From UBA4124 sp052034745 (GTDB lineage: Bacteria > Patescibacteriota > Minisyncoccia > Phycocordibacterales > UBA9973), in the NCBI GenBank assembly GCA_052034745.1, contig JBPOIF010000006.1:1-17144 (forward strand): a DNA stretch of 17,144 bases. The letters are read 5' to 3'. The position numbers were made by a program, and so were the translations under genes. This document shows, in pieces, positions 6,158-12,213 of the stretch; position 1 is the first letter of the stretch, and every line of letters starts with the position of its first letter. The notes under the pieces are model-generated. The model had not been told where the DNA came from. It did not search any database and worked only from the letters and a program-made list of their open reading frames with translations.

Positions 6158-6702
6158 TGAATAAAAAACGATCTTTCTTTGAACGGCTCGCCGGCAACCT
6201 CAGATTTGATGATGATGACGAAGATGTCGACACTGCCCCGGTACAACAACAACGACCAGAGATGCGTCGCGCGTATACTGCTGCACCCGAAGAAAAAAGA
6301 GAGCTCTCAGTAAACGCTCCCACCCAAAAAGGAACAGAAGCTCAAGCACCTATCGTGGAGAGCGAAGAAGAGATCGGTGAGCTTCCTGTTGATGTGTACG
6401 AAACGCAAGGAGAGATCATCATCCAGACACTGATCGCAGGAGTGCTTCCCGAACATCTCTCTATTAACATCACGAGAGATACTGTCATCATATCTGGCAG
6501 ACGCGAAGAAAATCGAAGCATCCCTGATGACAACTACCACACTCGCGAACTCTACTGGGGATCATTTGGACGTACTGTCCACCTCCCCGCAGAAGTGGAG
6601 ATCGACACTGCAGAAGCAATCGAACGTCACGGCATGCTCATGGTCAAACTCCCAAAGATAGATAAACAACGCAAAACAGCGCTCAAAATCAAATCAATAT
6701 AA
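6154..6702 (+). CDS. Hsp20/alpha-crystallin family small heat shock protein
   Basis: 182 residues. The alpha-crystallin domain spans about 76-169: GELPVDVYETQGEIIIQTLI, LSINITRDTVIISGRRE, the arm with YHTRELYWGSFGRTVHLP, and the signature HGMLMVKLPK (159-168). The C-terminus has an LKI triplet, possibly the I/L-x-I anchor. The ~75-residue N-terminal arm is acidic and low-complexity (DDDDEDVD, then Gln/Pro/Glu-rich) and probably disordered. The protein is an ATP-independent holdase that binds unfolding proteins. The ATG overlaps the prsW stop (ATGA), so translation is probably coupled; a second ATG follows directly at 6157. No heat-shock operator such as CIRCE was seen upstream. A strong terminator follows. 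Confidence 0.93.
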   Translation: MMNKKRSFFERLAGNLRFDDDDEDVDTAPVQQQRPEMRRAYTAAPEEKRELSVNAPTQKGTEAQAPIVESEEEIGELPVDVYETQGEIIIQTLIAGVLPEHLSINITRDTVIISGRREENRSIPDDNYHTRELYWGSFGRTVHLPAEVEIDTAEAIERHGMLMVKLPKIDKQRKTALKIKSI

Positions 6703-6706
6703 AAAG

Positions 6707-6738
6707 AAAGAGCGCGTTCTTAATGAACGCGCTCTTTT
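6707..6738. terminator. Bidirectional intrinsic terminator
   Basis: 13-bp perfect stem (6707-6719 with 6725-6737; core GAGCGCGTTC/GAACGCGCTC) with a 5-nt loop, between convergent genes. U-tracts occur on both strands: four U's on + (within the stem end), and CUUUCUUUUU on -. Confidence 0.85.
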
Positions 6739-6741
6739 GGT

Positions 6742-7014
6742 TTAACGCACCTTAAAATATCTTTTTACCTCGCCCAAAGGATACTTCTTTGGACTTGCAA
6801 GCATTTTATCAATAGGTGCATTCTGATAGGCAGGATAACTACCGTAGATAAGGATAATGATCTTTCGTCGCTCTTCCTTCATCTGGTTCATTATTTTTTT
6901 TGAAGTTTTCCTTGGGAAAAGCCCTTGCGCCTTTAGGTCGAGTATCTTTTTAGACGCGCACTCAATCTCGTCTTTAAATTTTTTTAAAAAATCCTTTGTT
7001 TTCTGCTGAGACAT
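6742..7014 (-). CDS. Hypothetical basic cytoplasmic protein, 90 aa
   Basis: 90 residues, Lys-rich, mostly predicted helical. It begins MSQQKTKDFLKKFKDEIECA and continues through KKIMNQMKEERRKIIILIYG to a C-terminal PLGEVKRYFKVR. No signal peptide or membrane helix; I do not recognise the family. Composition suggests nucleic-acid or ribosome binding, but this is weak. It has a plausible promoter (TTGATT at 7061-7056, 17 nt, TAAAAT at 7038-7033) 18 nt before the ATG, and the shared terminator begins close to its stop. Codons are more A+T-rich than in the neighbouring hsp20 and prsW genes. Confidence 0.65.
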   Translation of the reverse strand: MSQQKTKDFLKKFKDEIECASKKILDLKAQGLFPRKTSKKIMNQMKEERRKIIILIYGSYPAYQNAPIDKMLASPKKYPLGEVKRYFKVR

Positions 7015-7032
7015 AGAACTTTGTTTTGAGAG

Positions 7033-7061
7033 ATTTTATACGAGAAAAGACCTTAAATCAA
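7033..7061 (-). promoter_or_regulatory. Probable promoter of the 90-aa gene
   Basis: On the - strand: TTGATT (7061-7056), 17-nt spacer, TAAAAT (7038-7033), then 18 nt to the ATG at 7014. No Shine-Dalgarno in the short leader. Confidence 0.45.
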
Positions 7062-7075
7062 TGTGTTCCAATTCC

Positions 7076-7110
7076 AAAACAAAAACCACCGAAAAGGTGG
7101 TTTTTGTTTT
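7076..7110 (-). terminator. Intrinsic terminator of tRNA-Phe
   Basis: 15-bp perfect stem (7076-7090 with 7096-7110, core ACCACC/GGTGGT) with a 5-nt loop, just after the tRNA-Phe CCA end. The U-rich side arm gives GGUGGUUUUUGUUUU on either strand. Confidence 0.85.
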
Positions 7111-7111
7111 T

Positions 7112-7187
7112 TGGTGCTCGGACCCAGGCTCGAACTGGGGACCTATCCCTCTTCAGGGGAGCGCTCTACCAACTGAGCTATCCGAGC
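7112..7187 (-). tRNA. tRNA-Phe (GAA)
   Basis: 76 nt including an encoded CCA. The acceptor stem GCTCGGA/TCCGAGC is perfect; D-stem GCTC/GAGC; T-arm CCCAG-TTCGAGC-CTGGG. Anticodon arm: CTCCC, loop CTGAAGA, GGGAT. Loop position 33 is U and 34-36 is GAA, which reads UUU/UUC. Two features differ from many bacterial tRNA-Phe: position 37 is G rather than A, and the 27-43 pair is a C-U mismatch. The gene has its own promoter and a terminator directly after CCA. Confidence 0.95.
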
Positions 7188-7201
7188 GATTTGGTGATTA
7201 T

Positions 7202-7230
7202 TTTATACAGGAAAAAGAGCGATTTCGCAA
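7202..7230 (-). promoter_or_regulatory. tRNA-Phe promoter
   Basis: On the - strand: TTGCGA (7230-7225), 17-nt spacer, TATAAA (7207-7202), then 14 nt to the tRNA 5' end. The -35 box lies just past the stop codon of the upstream 88-aa gene. Confidence 0.6.
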
Positions 7231-7233
7231 GAC

Positions 7234-7500
7234 TTATCTATCAACACCTTTAAACTGATTGATGAGCTGGTTGAGATTGTCCATATCATCCTGAGCTCCT
7301 GTGTAGACGCTTTTGACTTGGTCAACATAGGGCTGAACATAATAAAACGCCCCAAGACCAAGAAGTATGATGAACACCCAGTACACCCCCTTCATCGCCA
7401 TAGAAGTTCGCTGGACACTGCGTATCTTGCTCACCTTGTTATCGATATGATCGAGGTGCTCTTCGATTGCTTTCAGTCGGTCGCTCAGTTGTGGGTCCAT
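7234..7500 (-). CDS. Small membrane protein with N-terminal coiled coil, 88 aa
   Basis: 88 residues. Residues 1-30 (LSDRLKAIEEHLDHIDNKVS) look like a short coiled coil, followed by one membrane helix at about 37-58 (GVYWVFIILLGLGAFYYVQP) and a polar helical tail (VDQVKSVYTGAQDDMDNLNQ). The family is not recognised. Such one-helix proteins with coiled coils often form membrane oligomers. The ATG at 7500 is chosen because the extended -10 box TGT-TATACT ends 8 nt upstream; the in-frame TTG at 7518 overlaps that promoter. It is followed by tRNA-Phe on the same strand. Confidence 0.75.
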   Translation of the reverse strand: MDPQLSDRLKAIEEHLDHIDNKVSKIRSVQRTSMAMKGVYWVFIILLGLGAFYYVQPYVDQVKSVYTGAQDDMDNLNQLINQFKGVDR

Positions 7501-7508
7501 ATCTCTAC

Positions 7509-7517
7509 AGTATAACA
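7509..7517 (-). promoter_or_regulatory. Extended -10 promoter of the 88-aa gene (leaderless)
   Basis: TGT-TATACT on the - strand (hexamer 7514-7509), 8 nt before the ATG at 7500. Same geometry as the promoters near 401 and 447. Confidence 0.65.
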
Positions 7518-7556
7518 AAATCTAAAAAACTTACCTCCTCCTAAGAATACAATTTT

Positions 7557-7710
7557 TTATCTTGTGCCCTCGGCAGGACGCTTCGCTATCTCACTCCTGG
7601 GAAACCCACGGTTTTCCCAATCCTTCCTTCACGGGAAACTTCCGTTTCCCGACCCCTTCCCGGTTCGATTCCTGCCAAAAGAAAATCATTATCTTGTGCC
7701 CTCGGCAGGA
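7557..7710. repeat. 22-bp direct repeats of the tRNA-Arg 3' end flanking a hairpin-rich insert
   Basis: Positions 7557-7578 and 7689-7710 are identical over 22 bp. The second copy covers the 3' T-stem strand, the 3' acceptor strand, the discriminator base and 8 nt of trailer of tRNA-Arg. Between them lie two hairpins sharing GGGAAA (7599-7618 imperfect; 7632-7639 with 7644-7651, perfect 8 bp). An inverted copy of the T-arm also occurs: 7662-7676 is the exact reverse complement of 7704-7718 (15 bp). No protein gene is seen. It resembles a relic of integration at a tRNA 3' end, or a small palindromic repeat element. Which of these is undecided. Confidence 0.75.
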
Positions 7711-7768
7711 ATCGAACCTACAATTACCCCTTAGGACGGGGCAGTTATATCCATTTAACTACAAGGGC
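7697..7768 (-). tRNA. tRNA-Arg (CCU)
   Basis: 72 nt without CCA (the DNA reads CAA after the discriminator A, so CCA must be added by the tRNA nucleotidyltransferase). Acceptor GCCCTTG/CGAGGGC with one U-G pair; D-stem GTTA/TAAC; anticodon stem GCCCC/GGGGT with loop GTCCTAA, giving anticodon CCU, which reads AGG. T-arm GTAGG-TTCGATT-CCTGC. Unlike tRNA-Phe it has no terminator directly after it; the repeat/hairpin stretch follows instead. Confidence 0.92.
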
Positions 7769-7776
7769 TTTTGTTT

Positions 7777-7782
7777 ATTGTA
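7777..7782 (-). promoter_or_regulatory. Possible tRNA-Arg -10 box
   Basis: TACAAT on the - strand, 8 nt before the mature tRNA 5' end. If used, the primary transcript would have almost no 5' leader. No convincing -35 is seen. Read-through from the glutaredoxin gene 36 nt upstream is an alternative. Confidence 0.4.
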
Positions 7783-7804
7783 GGACGGTATGACAAAAGT
7801 GGGT

Positions 7805-8041
7805 CTAAGCACTCTTGAGCATCTTTTCGATGACATCTTCACGAAACCCTACCACGATCTCGTCTCCTACTCGAATCACGGGGACACCGAGTTGCCCTGT
7901 GATATCTACCATCTCCTTTCTTTTATCCATATCAGTGGCGACATTGTATTCTGTATAGGATACATCGTGCGTCTTGAAGTACTCTTTTGCGAGATTACAA
8001 AAATGACAACTCGGGGTGCTATAAATTGTGACTGTTTTCAT
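7805..8041 (-). CDS. Glutaredoxin-like protein
   Basis: 78 residues, thioredoxin fold. The redox motif CHFC (Cys12, Cys15) lies in IYSTPSCHFC, followed by helix NLAKEYFK. The conserved cis-proline segment GVPVIRVGDEIVVGF (62-64 region) and the C-terminal helix are present. Glutaredoxins reduce disulfides or glutathione mixed disulfides in the cytoplasm; the SCxFC sequence and small size fit the NrdH/YruB-like group, which may take electrons from thioredoxin reductase. The start at 8041 is fixed by a perfect extended -10 ending 9 nt upstream; longer in-frame versions would overlap the ftsB-like gene. Confidence 0.92.
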   Translation of the reverse strand: MKTVTIYSTPSCHFCNLAKEYFKTHDVSYTEYNVATDMDKRKEMVDITGQLGVPVIRVGDEIVVGFREDVIEKMLKSA

Positions 8042-8050
8042 AATGGAGCA

Positions 8051-8059
8051 ATTATAGCA
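8051..8059 (-). promoter_or_regulatory. Glutaredoxin extended -10 promoter (near-leaderless)
   Basis: Perfect TGC-TATAAT on the - strand (hexamer 8056-8051), then 9 nt to the ATG at 8041. It lies in the 53-nt gap after the ftsB-like gene. Confidence 0.75.
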
Positions 8060-8094
8060 TTGGCAAAAGCGATTACAAATCACCCCAAAAACAG

Positions 8095-8487
8095 CTACTT
8101 TCGCACCCCTACTCCTCGCAAAAGTCTGTCCCACCACTGGCCTATTTTTGAGGCATATTCCTTTTTCCCATTGTCTTCGGCAGGTGTCGTGACCACGACG
8201 ACACCTTCGCCGGGCTTTATGACATTGTATTTACTTCGAAGTTCTCGCTCTTGCCCTTCTTTTGTCTGAATATAACGATTTGTTTCTTCAAGCTGTTCTT
8301 TCTTTTGATCCAATCTCACCTGCTCTTGTTTGAGTTCACGGACTCGATGTCGAATCGCTCGATACTTTTCAGCCAAACCTATCACGGACGCCAAGAGGAG
8401 GAATACTACGGTGATAGCAACCAACACCCCGAGGATTCGGCGTGGAGAAGCTCCCTGTCGTCGTTGTTCTAATTGCGATTTTGGCAT
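8095..8487 (-). CDS. FtsB/DivIC-like septum formation initiator protein
   Basis: 130 residues with the layout of the FtsB/DivIC family. A short basic cytoplasmic N-terminus (to about 17) precedes one membrane helix (18-38, ILGVLVAITVVFLLLASVIG). An extracytoplasmic coiled coil follows at about 40-80 (RHRVRELKQEQVRLDQKKEQ). It ends with the family's RELRSKYNVIKPGEGVVVV segment (81-99), comparable to the usual ARExLGLVKPGExVY. A further ~30-residue tail (WWDRLLRGVGVRK) extends beyond the core. The family acts in the divisome with FtsL and FtsQ; neither is here. A possible -10 (TGT-TATGAT, 8526-8518) lies 31 nt or more upstream and is not convincing. Confidence 0.8.
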   Translation of the reverse strand: MPKSQLEQRRQGASPRRILGVLVAITVVFLLLASVIGLAEKYRAIRHRVRELKQEQVRLDQKKEQLEETNRYIQTKEGQERELRSKYNVIKPGEGVVVVTTPAEDNGKKEYASKIGQWWDRLLRGVGVRK

Positions 8488-8492
8488 ATGAG

Positions 8493-8501
8493 TGGTAGGA
8501 T
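8493..8501 (+). promoter_or_regulatory. Extended -10 promoter of the 39-aa gene (leaderless)
   Basis: TGG-TAGGAT (hexamer 8496-8501), 7 nt before the ATG at 8509. It lies just upstream of the divergent ftsB-like start at 8487. Confidence 0.5.
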
Positions 8502-8508
8502 TTTGATT

Positions 8509-8628
8509 ATGCTATTTAATCATAACAGAAAACGTGCTGCAGCGGTTTGGAAGGTTATCTCTATCATTGTTGTTGTCGGGATGCTCCTCTTCTACATGGC
8601 ACCACTGTTCACGACACTCGGTCGCTAA
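8509..8628 (+). CDS. Small single-helix membrane peptide, 39 aa
   Basis: 39 residues: a basic start (MLFNHNRKRAAAVWKV), a membrane helix (ISIIVVVGMLLFYMAPLF) and a short tail (TTLGR). The Arg/Lys-rich N-terminus followed by a hydrophobic segment predicts a cytoplasmic N-terminus. Support: an extended -10 box 7 nt upstream of the ATG, an open frame filling the gap between the ftsB-like gene and lepA, and a coherent membrane-peptide sequence. Its TAA overlaps the lepA TAG on the opposite strand by 2 bases (8626-8627). Function unknown. Short membrane peptides of this pattern seem common in parcubacteria from my recollection, but I could not check homologues. Confidence 0.65.
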   Translation: MLFNHNRKRAAAVWKVISIIVVVGMLLFYMAPLFTTLGR

Positions 8629-10406
8629 CCTCGACGCATCACTTTGATAAACACTTCATGCGGGATGTTCACCGTTGCGTGCTCTCGCATCTTTTTCTTT
8701 CCCTTTTTTTGCTTATCAAGCAATTTATTCTTTCGACTGACGTCTCCTCCATACAGATGCCCGGTCACATCTTTTCGAAAGGCTTTGAGTGTTCGTGATG
8801 CAATGATGCGCCCTTGTGCTTTGGCTTGTATCTTCATCACCACTTGTTGACGAGGCAAAAGCTCCTCAAGTTTTTCAACAAATTTCTCAGCTTCTTCTTG
8901 CATCCGACGACGAGAGACGATACGAGTAAATGCAATCACTGGTTCATCTCCAACAATCATATCGAGACGCAATACATCCGCATCACGCCACTGCGTGTCA
9001 TCATAGGCAACCGAGGCATATCCACTCGTGAGACTCTTGAGATCATCAAAGAAACCTCGCATCAACTCTCTGAGTGGGATAAGGAAATGAATTCTCGATC
9101 GATCCCCTCCAAAGTGCTCAATCGTCCCCACCTCTGCTTCGTGGTCATAGAGAAATGGCTGAAGTGCTCCTACATAATCGAGCGGTGTGATGATAGAGGC
9201 GTGCACCCACGGTTCGCGTACGGCGATGACCTGACCATCATCGGGAAACAAGTGCGGTGAATACACAGTCGATGTCTTTCCTCCTCGTGTCGTTACTTCA
9301 TAGGTAATCGATGGGAGCGTCACGATAAGCTCAAGATCAAACTCTCTTCGAAGGCGCTCCGTGATAATCTCAAGATGGAGCATCCCGAGAAACCCGCAAC
9401 GATATCCACGCCCGAGAGCCCCTGAGACCTCTTCTTCGTACGAAAATGCACTATCAGAGAGTCTGAGACGTCCAAGCGCCTGGCGGAGCTCATCAAAGTC
9501 ATCCTGGCTTTCAGGGTAAATCGAGGCCCATACCACTGGCGCAGGTTGCTGATATCCAGGGAGCCCTTGTACCGGACGTTTTGTCTCAACAATAGTATCT
9601 CCGACAGATGCGATTCCTGGCTGTTTGATACCAGTGACGATATACCCGATCTGTCCTGATTCAAGAGCATCGGTCGCCGTTGCGTCTGGGGTAAATACCC
9701 CCACCTCAAGCGCTTGAAATGTCTGTTTTGATACTGCAAAAGTGAGTGAATCCCCTTTCTTTACTGTCCCAGAAAAAAGTCGCACAAAAACAATTACTCC
9801 TTTATGGTTTGAATAACTAAAATCAAAAACAAGTGCCTGCAGTGCTTGTTGTTCTACAGGTTTTGGAGGTGGTACTTTACTAATAATCCTTCCGAGCAAT
9901 TCTTCCACTCCTTCACCGGTCTTCCCCGATACACTGGCGATATCACGTTCATCGCATCCAAGCAGCTCACAAATCTCGAGCTTCACTTCATCAACACGAG
10001 CATGATGTGCATCAACCTTGGTCACCACAGGGATGATGACAAGACCTGACTCTTTTGCCATAGCAAGTGTTGTGAGCGTCTGTGCCTGCACTCCTTGTGT
10101 CGAGTCAACCAAAAGAAGCGACCCTTCCACTGCCTTGAGCGCACGAGATACTTCATATGAAAAGTCGATGTGGCCTGGGGTATCAATGAGGTTTAGCATA
10201 TACGGTGCTCCGTCATGGGTATACTGCATCCGTACCGGCTGCATCTTGATAGTGATGCCTCGCTCTCGCTCAAGCTCCATACTGTCGAGTACCTGGTCAC
10301 GCATTTTGCGCGCCTCTATTGTCCCTGTCACCTCAAGCATTCGATCAGCGAGTGTCGATTTTCCGTGGTCAATATGAGCAATGATAGAAAAATTTCGGAT
10401 ATTCAT
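8625..10406 (-). CDS. lepA: Elongation factor 4 (LepA), ribosomal back-translocase
   Basis: 593 residues, the normal length. A translational GTPase that remodels stalled or initiating ribosomes. GTPase motifs: G1 AHIDHGKST (10-18), G2 RERGITI (47-53), G3 DTPGH (75-79), G4 TKVD (129-132) and G5 SGK (160-162). The EF4-specific C-terminus is complete: GGDVSRKNKLLDKQKKGKKKMRE. GRGYRCGFLGMLHLEIITERLRREF is typical of domain III/V. G4 is normally NKxD; here Thr replaces Asn, an unusual change at the guanine-binding residue. The N-terminus MNIRNFSIIAHIDHGKS matches the family start. No terminator is seen after it; its transcript would run antisense into the 39-aa gene. Confidence 0.96.
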   Translation of the reverse strand: MNIRNFSIIAHIDHGKSTLADRMLEVTGTIEARKMRDQVLDSMELERERGITIKMQPVRMQYTHDGAPYMLNLIDTPGHIDFSYEVSRALKAVEGSLLLVDSTQGVQAQTLTTLAMAKESGLVIIPVVTKVDAHHARVDEVKLEICELLGCDERDIASVSGKTGEGVEELLGRIISKVPPPKPVEQQALQALVFDFSYSNHKGVIVFVRLFSGTVKKGDSLTFAVSKQTFQALEVGVFTPDATATDALESGQIGYIVTGIKQPGIASVGDTIVETKRPVQGLPGYQQPAPVVWASIYPESQDDFDELRQALGRLRLSDSAFSYEEEVSGALGRGYRCGFLGMLHLEIITERLRREFDLELIVTLPSITYEVTTRGGKTSTVYSPHLFPDDGQVIAVREPWVHASIITPLDYVGALQPFLYDHEAEVGTIEHFGGDRSRIHFLIPLRELMRGFFDDLKSLTSGYASVAYDDTQWRDADVLRLDMIVGDEPVIAFTRIVSRRRMQEEAEKFVEKLEELLPRQQVVMKIQAKAQGRIIASRTLKAFRKDVTGHLYGGDVSRKNKLLDKQKKGKKKMREHATVNIPHEVFIKVMRRG

Positions 10407-10427
10407 GATAGAGAGAGATGTTGCGAA

Positions 10428-10436
10428 ACTATACCA
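10428..10436 (-). promoter_or_regulatory. lepA extended -10 promoter
   Basis: TGG-TATAGT on the - strand (hexamer 10433-10428), 21 nt before the ATG at 10406. The predicted ~14-nt leader is pyrimidine-rich (CTCTCTCTATC) and has no Shine-Dalgarno sequence. Confidence 0.65.
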
Positions 10437-10479
10437 TAGAAGGACTTTTTTGAAAAAACCAGACTATTGAAAGGCCGAA

Positions 10480-12180
10480 TCATAGCTCGACCTGACTTTG
10501 GACGACTTCTGGTTTTTGTTTCCAAAATCGGCTCTTGAGTGTATCAATAAAAAGCACAATATCCTGGTTTCCAAGTGCCAAAAGTACTAACGAATATCCT
10601 ACCAACCCCGCGGTTGTTGCAATAACAGCCTGGATGAGGATCCCGACAAAAGTACTCTGATCAACACTTGCCCCAATAACTGAAAGCGTCGCATACGAGA
10701 CAGCAGCTCCGATGATTCCTGCAGCGATCATATGTGTGAGCGACCGGCGCAACAGTTTGGTTTCAATCTGAGCAACCTGCATCCTCCGATGAAACCGATG
10801 CCACAATGCCACCGCATTGCCTATCTGTCCAAGTGAGAATGCGAGCGCCAAAAGCACTACCGATCCCCCTGTTACCCCATCGATACGCAACAAACTGTTG
10901 ATAAAATGATGGAACAGTATTGCGTGATGATACAACCAGACAAGACCGAGCGCCATCGCCCCAGTACCGATCACTGCTTTGATATTGACCTTGAGTGGTC
11001 CCCACGTATCTCCTGTTGCAAAAAAAGCTCTCACCAAAAGCAGAATCATACTCTGTGCAGTAACAGAAATACAAAACAGTGCTACCGACGCCGCAACAAG
11101 TCGCGTATCGTTCCAAGAAAACTCCCCTGCTCCCAAAAGGATACGGACAATGTGTGCTCGCAAGACTATCATCAACAACGCGATAGGGATCGTAAGGAAA
11201 AACAAATTGCGAGTAGTTCGATAAAAAACATCGAGCATTTCTTTCTTTTTTCCATCAGCAAAAAGACGAGTCATCGTTGGAAACGCAGCAACTGCATAAG
11301 AAACCCCAAAGACAAGAAGTGGGCTATTTTCTATGTTGTATGACAGCTGAAACACCGACAGCGATCCGGCAGCCAACAGTGAAGCGATCGCTGTCATCAT
11401 GATAAATGTCACACTGGTGAGCGATGAGCCTATCGTTCGAGGAAGTGAGAGTGTCATCACTTTCTTTATAAGAGACCAATCGATCGTCCCCACGATTTTG
11501 GGAATTCTACGAAGCGCGACAAGTGCCGGCAATTGAATCACAAAATACATAATTGCCCCAAGGACCACACCGATAACCACTCCCGCCATACCCATTCGAG
11601 GAAGGAGAACGATGACGCCAAGCAGTATTCCTACATTGTAGAAAAGTGGCGCTATCGCAAAAGAAAAAAACTTTTTCTCCACCTGAGCAAATGACGAAAG
11701 AAGACTCGAAAGCCCAAAAAGGAACGGCGAGATCAACATCACTCGCGAAAAGAGTACCAACTGCGCATGTTGAACTGCATCAAACCCTGGGGCGGTCACC
11801 TGAGTAAGCCACGGCATAAGAATGGCGACCAGCAAACACAACGCCATCATTCCCCAAAAATATACCGTAAAAGTACTATTCAAAAAGACTTTGAGTTTCT
11901 GCGGATTTCCTTCTTTTTCTTCTTTGAGGTACTCAGCAATAAACGGGATAAGTACTGTCACCGAAAATAAGATCCCGAACGAATTGTAAATAAAATCCGG
12001 AATACGAAATGCAGCATAGTACACATCAAGCGCTGCAGAGGGACCCACCATCGTCGCGAGCAATCGATCGCGCAACAATCCGAAAAGTTGAGACAATACA
12101 GAAAAAACAGCAAGAACCAGGGCCGCCTGGTTCATAGAGACAATATCTTTGCTGAGTAATTTGATAAGTTTCGAAACCAT
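10480..12180 (-). CDS. murJ: MurJ/MviN-family lipid II flippase
   Basis: 566 residues with about 14 membrane helices, within the MOP exporter superfamily. The N-terminus carries the family signature: AALVLAVFSVLSQLFGLLRD, then YYAAFRIPDFIYNSFG and IPFIAEYLKEE. Later segments (SLPRTIGSSLTSV, VSYAVAAFPTMTRLFADG) also fit MurJ. It flips undecaprenyl-linked peptidoglycan precursor to the outer face of the membrane. The ATG lies 33 nt after the stop of the ligase-like/TPR gene on the same strand, so the two are probably co-transcribed. This suggests either peptidoglycan export or flipping of a lipid-linked glycan that the neighbour then handles. No clear terminator follows; lepA has its own promoter 44 nt or more downstream. 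Confidence 0.93.
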   Translation of the reverse strand: MVSKLIKLLSKDIVSMNQAALVLAVFSVLSQLFGLLRDRLLATMVGPSAALDVYYAAFRIPDFIYNSFGILFSVTVLIPFIAEYLKEEKEGNPQKLKVFLNSTFTVYFWGMMALCLLVAILMPWLTQVTAPGFDAVQHAQLVLFSRVMLISPFLFGLSSLLSSFAQVEKKFFSFAIAPLFYNVGILLGVIVLLPRMGMAGVVIGVVLGAIMYFVIQLPALVALRRIPKIVGTIDWSLIKKVMTLSLPRTIGSSLTSVTFIMMTAIASLLAAGSLSVFQLSYNIENSPLLVFGVSYAVAAFPTMTRLFADGKKKEMLDVFYRTTRNLFFLTIPIALLMIVLRAHIVRILLGAGEFSWNDTRLVAASVALFCISVTAQSMILLLVRAFFATGDTWGPLKVNIKAVIGTGAMALGLVWLYHHAILFHHFINSLLRIDGVTGGSVVLLALAFSLGQIGNAVALWHRFHRRMQVAQIETKLLRRSLTHMIAAGIIGAAVSYATLSVIGASVDQSTFVGILIQAVIATTAGLVGYSLVLLALGNQDIVLFIDTLKSRFWKQKPEVVQSQVEL

Positions 12181-12213
12181 CGTCTCTAGTGCTACAACAT
12201 TGCTGTCTCTGTA

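Noticed and set aside
7026..7258. + strand open frames of 65-75 codons
   Set aside because: They run antisense across tRNA-Phe and its terminator; the peptide is the typical mistranslation of a tRNA complement.
7534..7542. Strong Shine-Dalgarno-like GGAGGAGG on the - strand upstream of the 88-aa gene
   Set aside because: It lies upstream of that gene's -10 box and about 35 nt from the ATG, so it would not be in its leaderless mRNA. The in-frame TTG at 7518 is also too far away (about 15 nt).
7562..7783. + strand open frame of 73 codons
   Set aside because: It covers the hairpin element and the antisense of tRNA-Arg; no promoter and no protein-like composition.
8518..8526. TGT-TATGAT as promoter of the ftsB-like gene
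   Set aside because: It lies 30 nt from the ATG, unlike the tight spacing elsewhere, and falls inside the 39-aa coding frame. Possible but not strong enough to list.
10441..10479. Possible terminator between murJ and lepA (A/T-rich inverted repeat)
   Set aside because: The stem is almost entirely A-T pairs with no GC core and no distinct U-tract.
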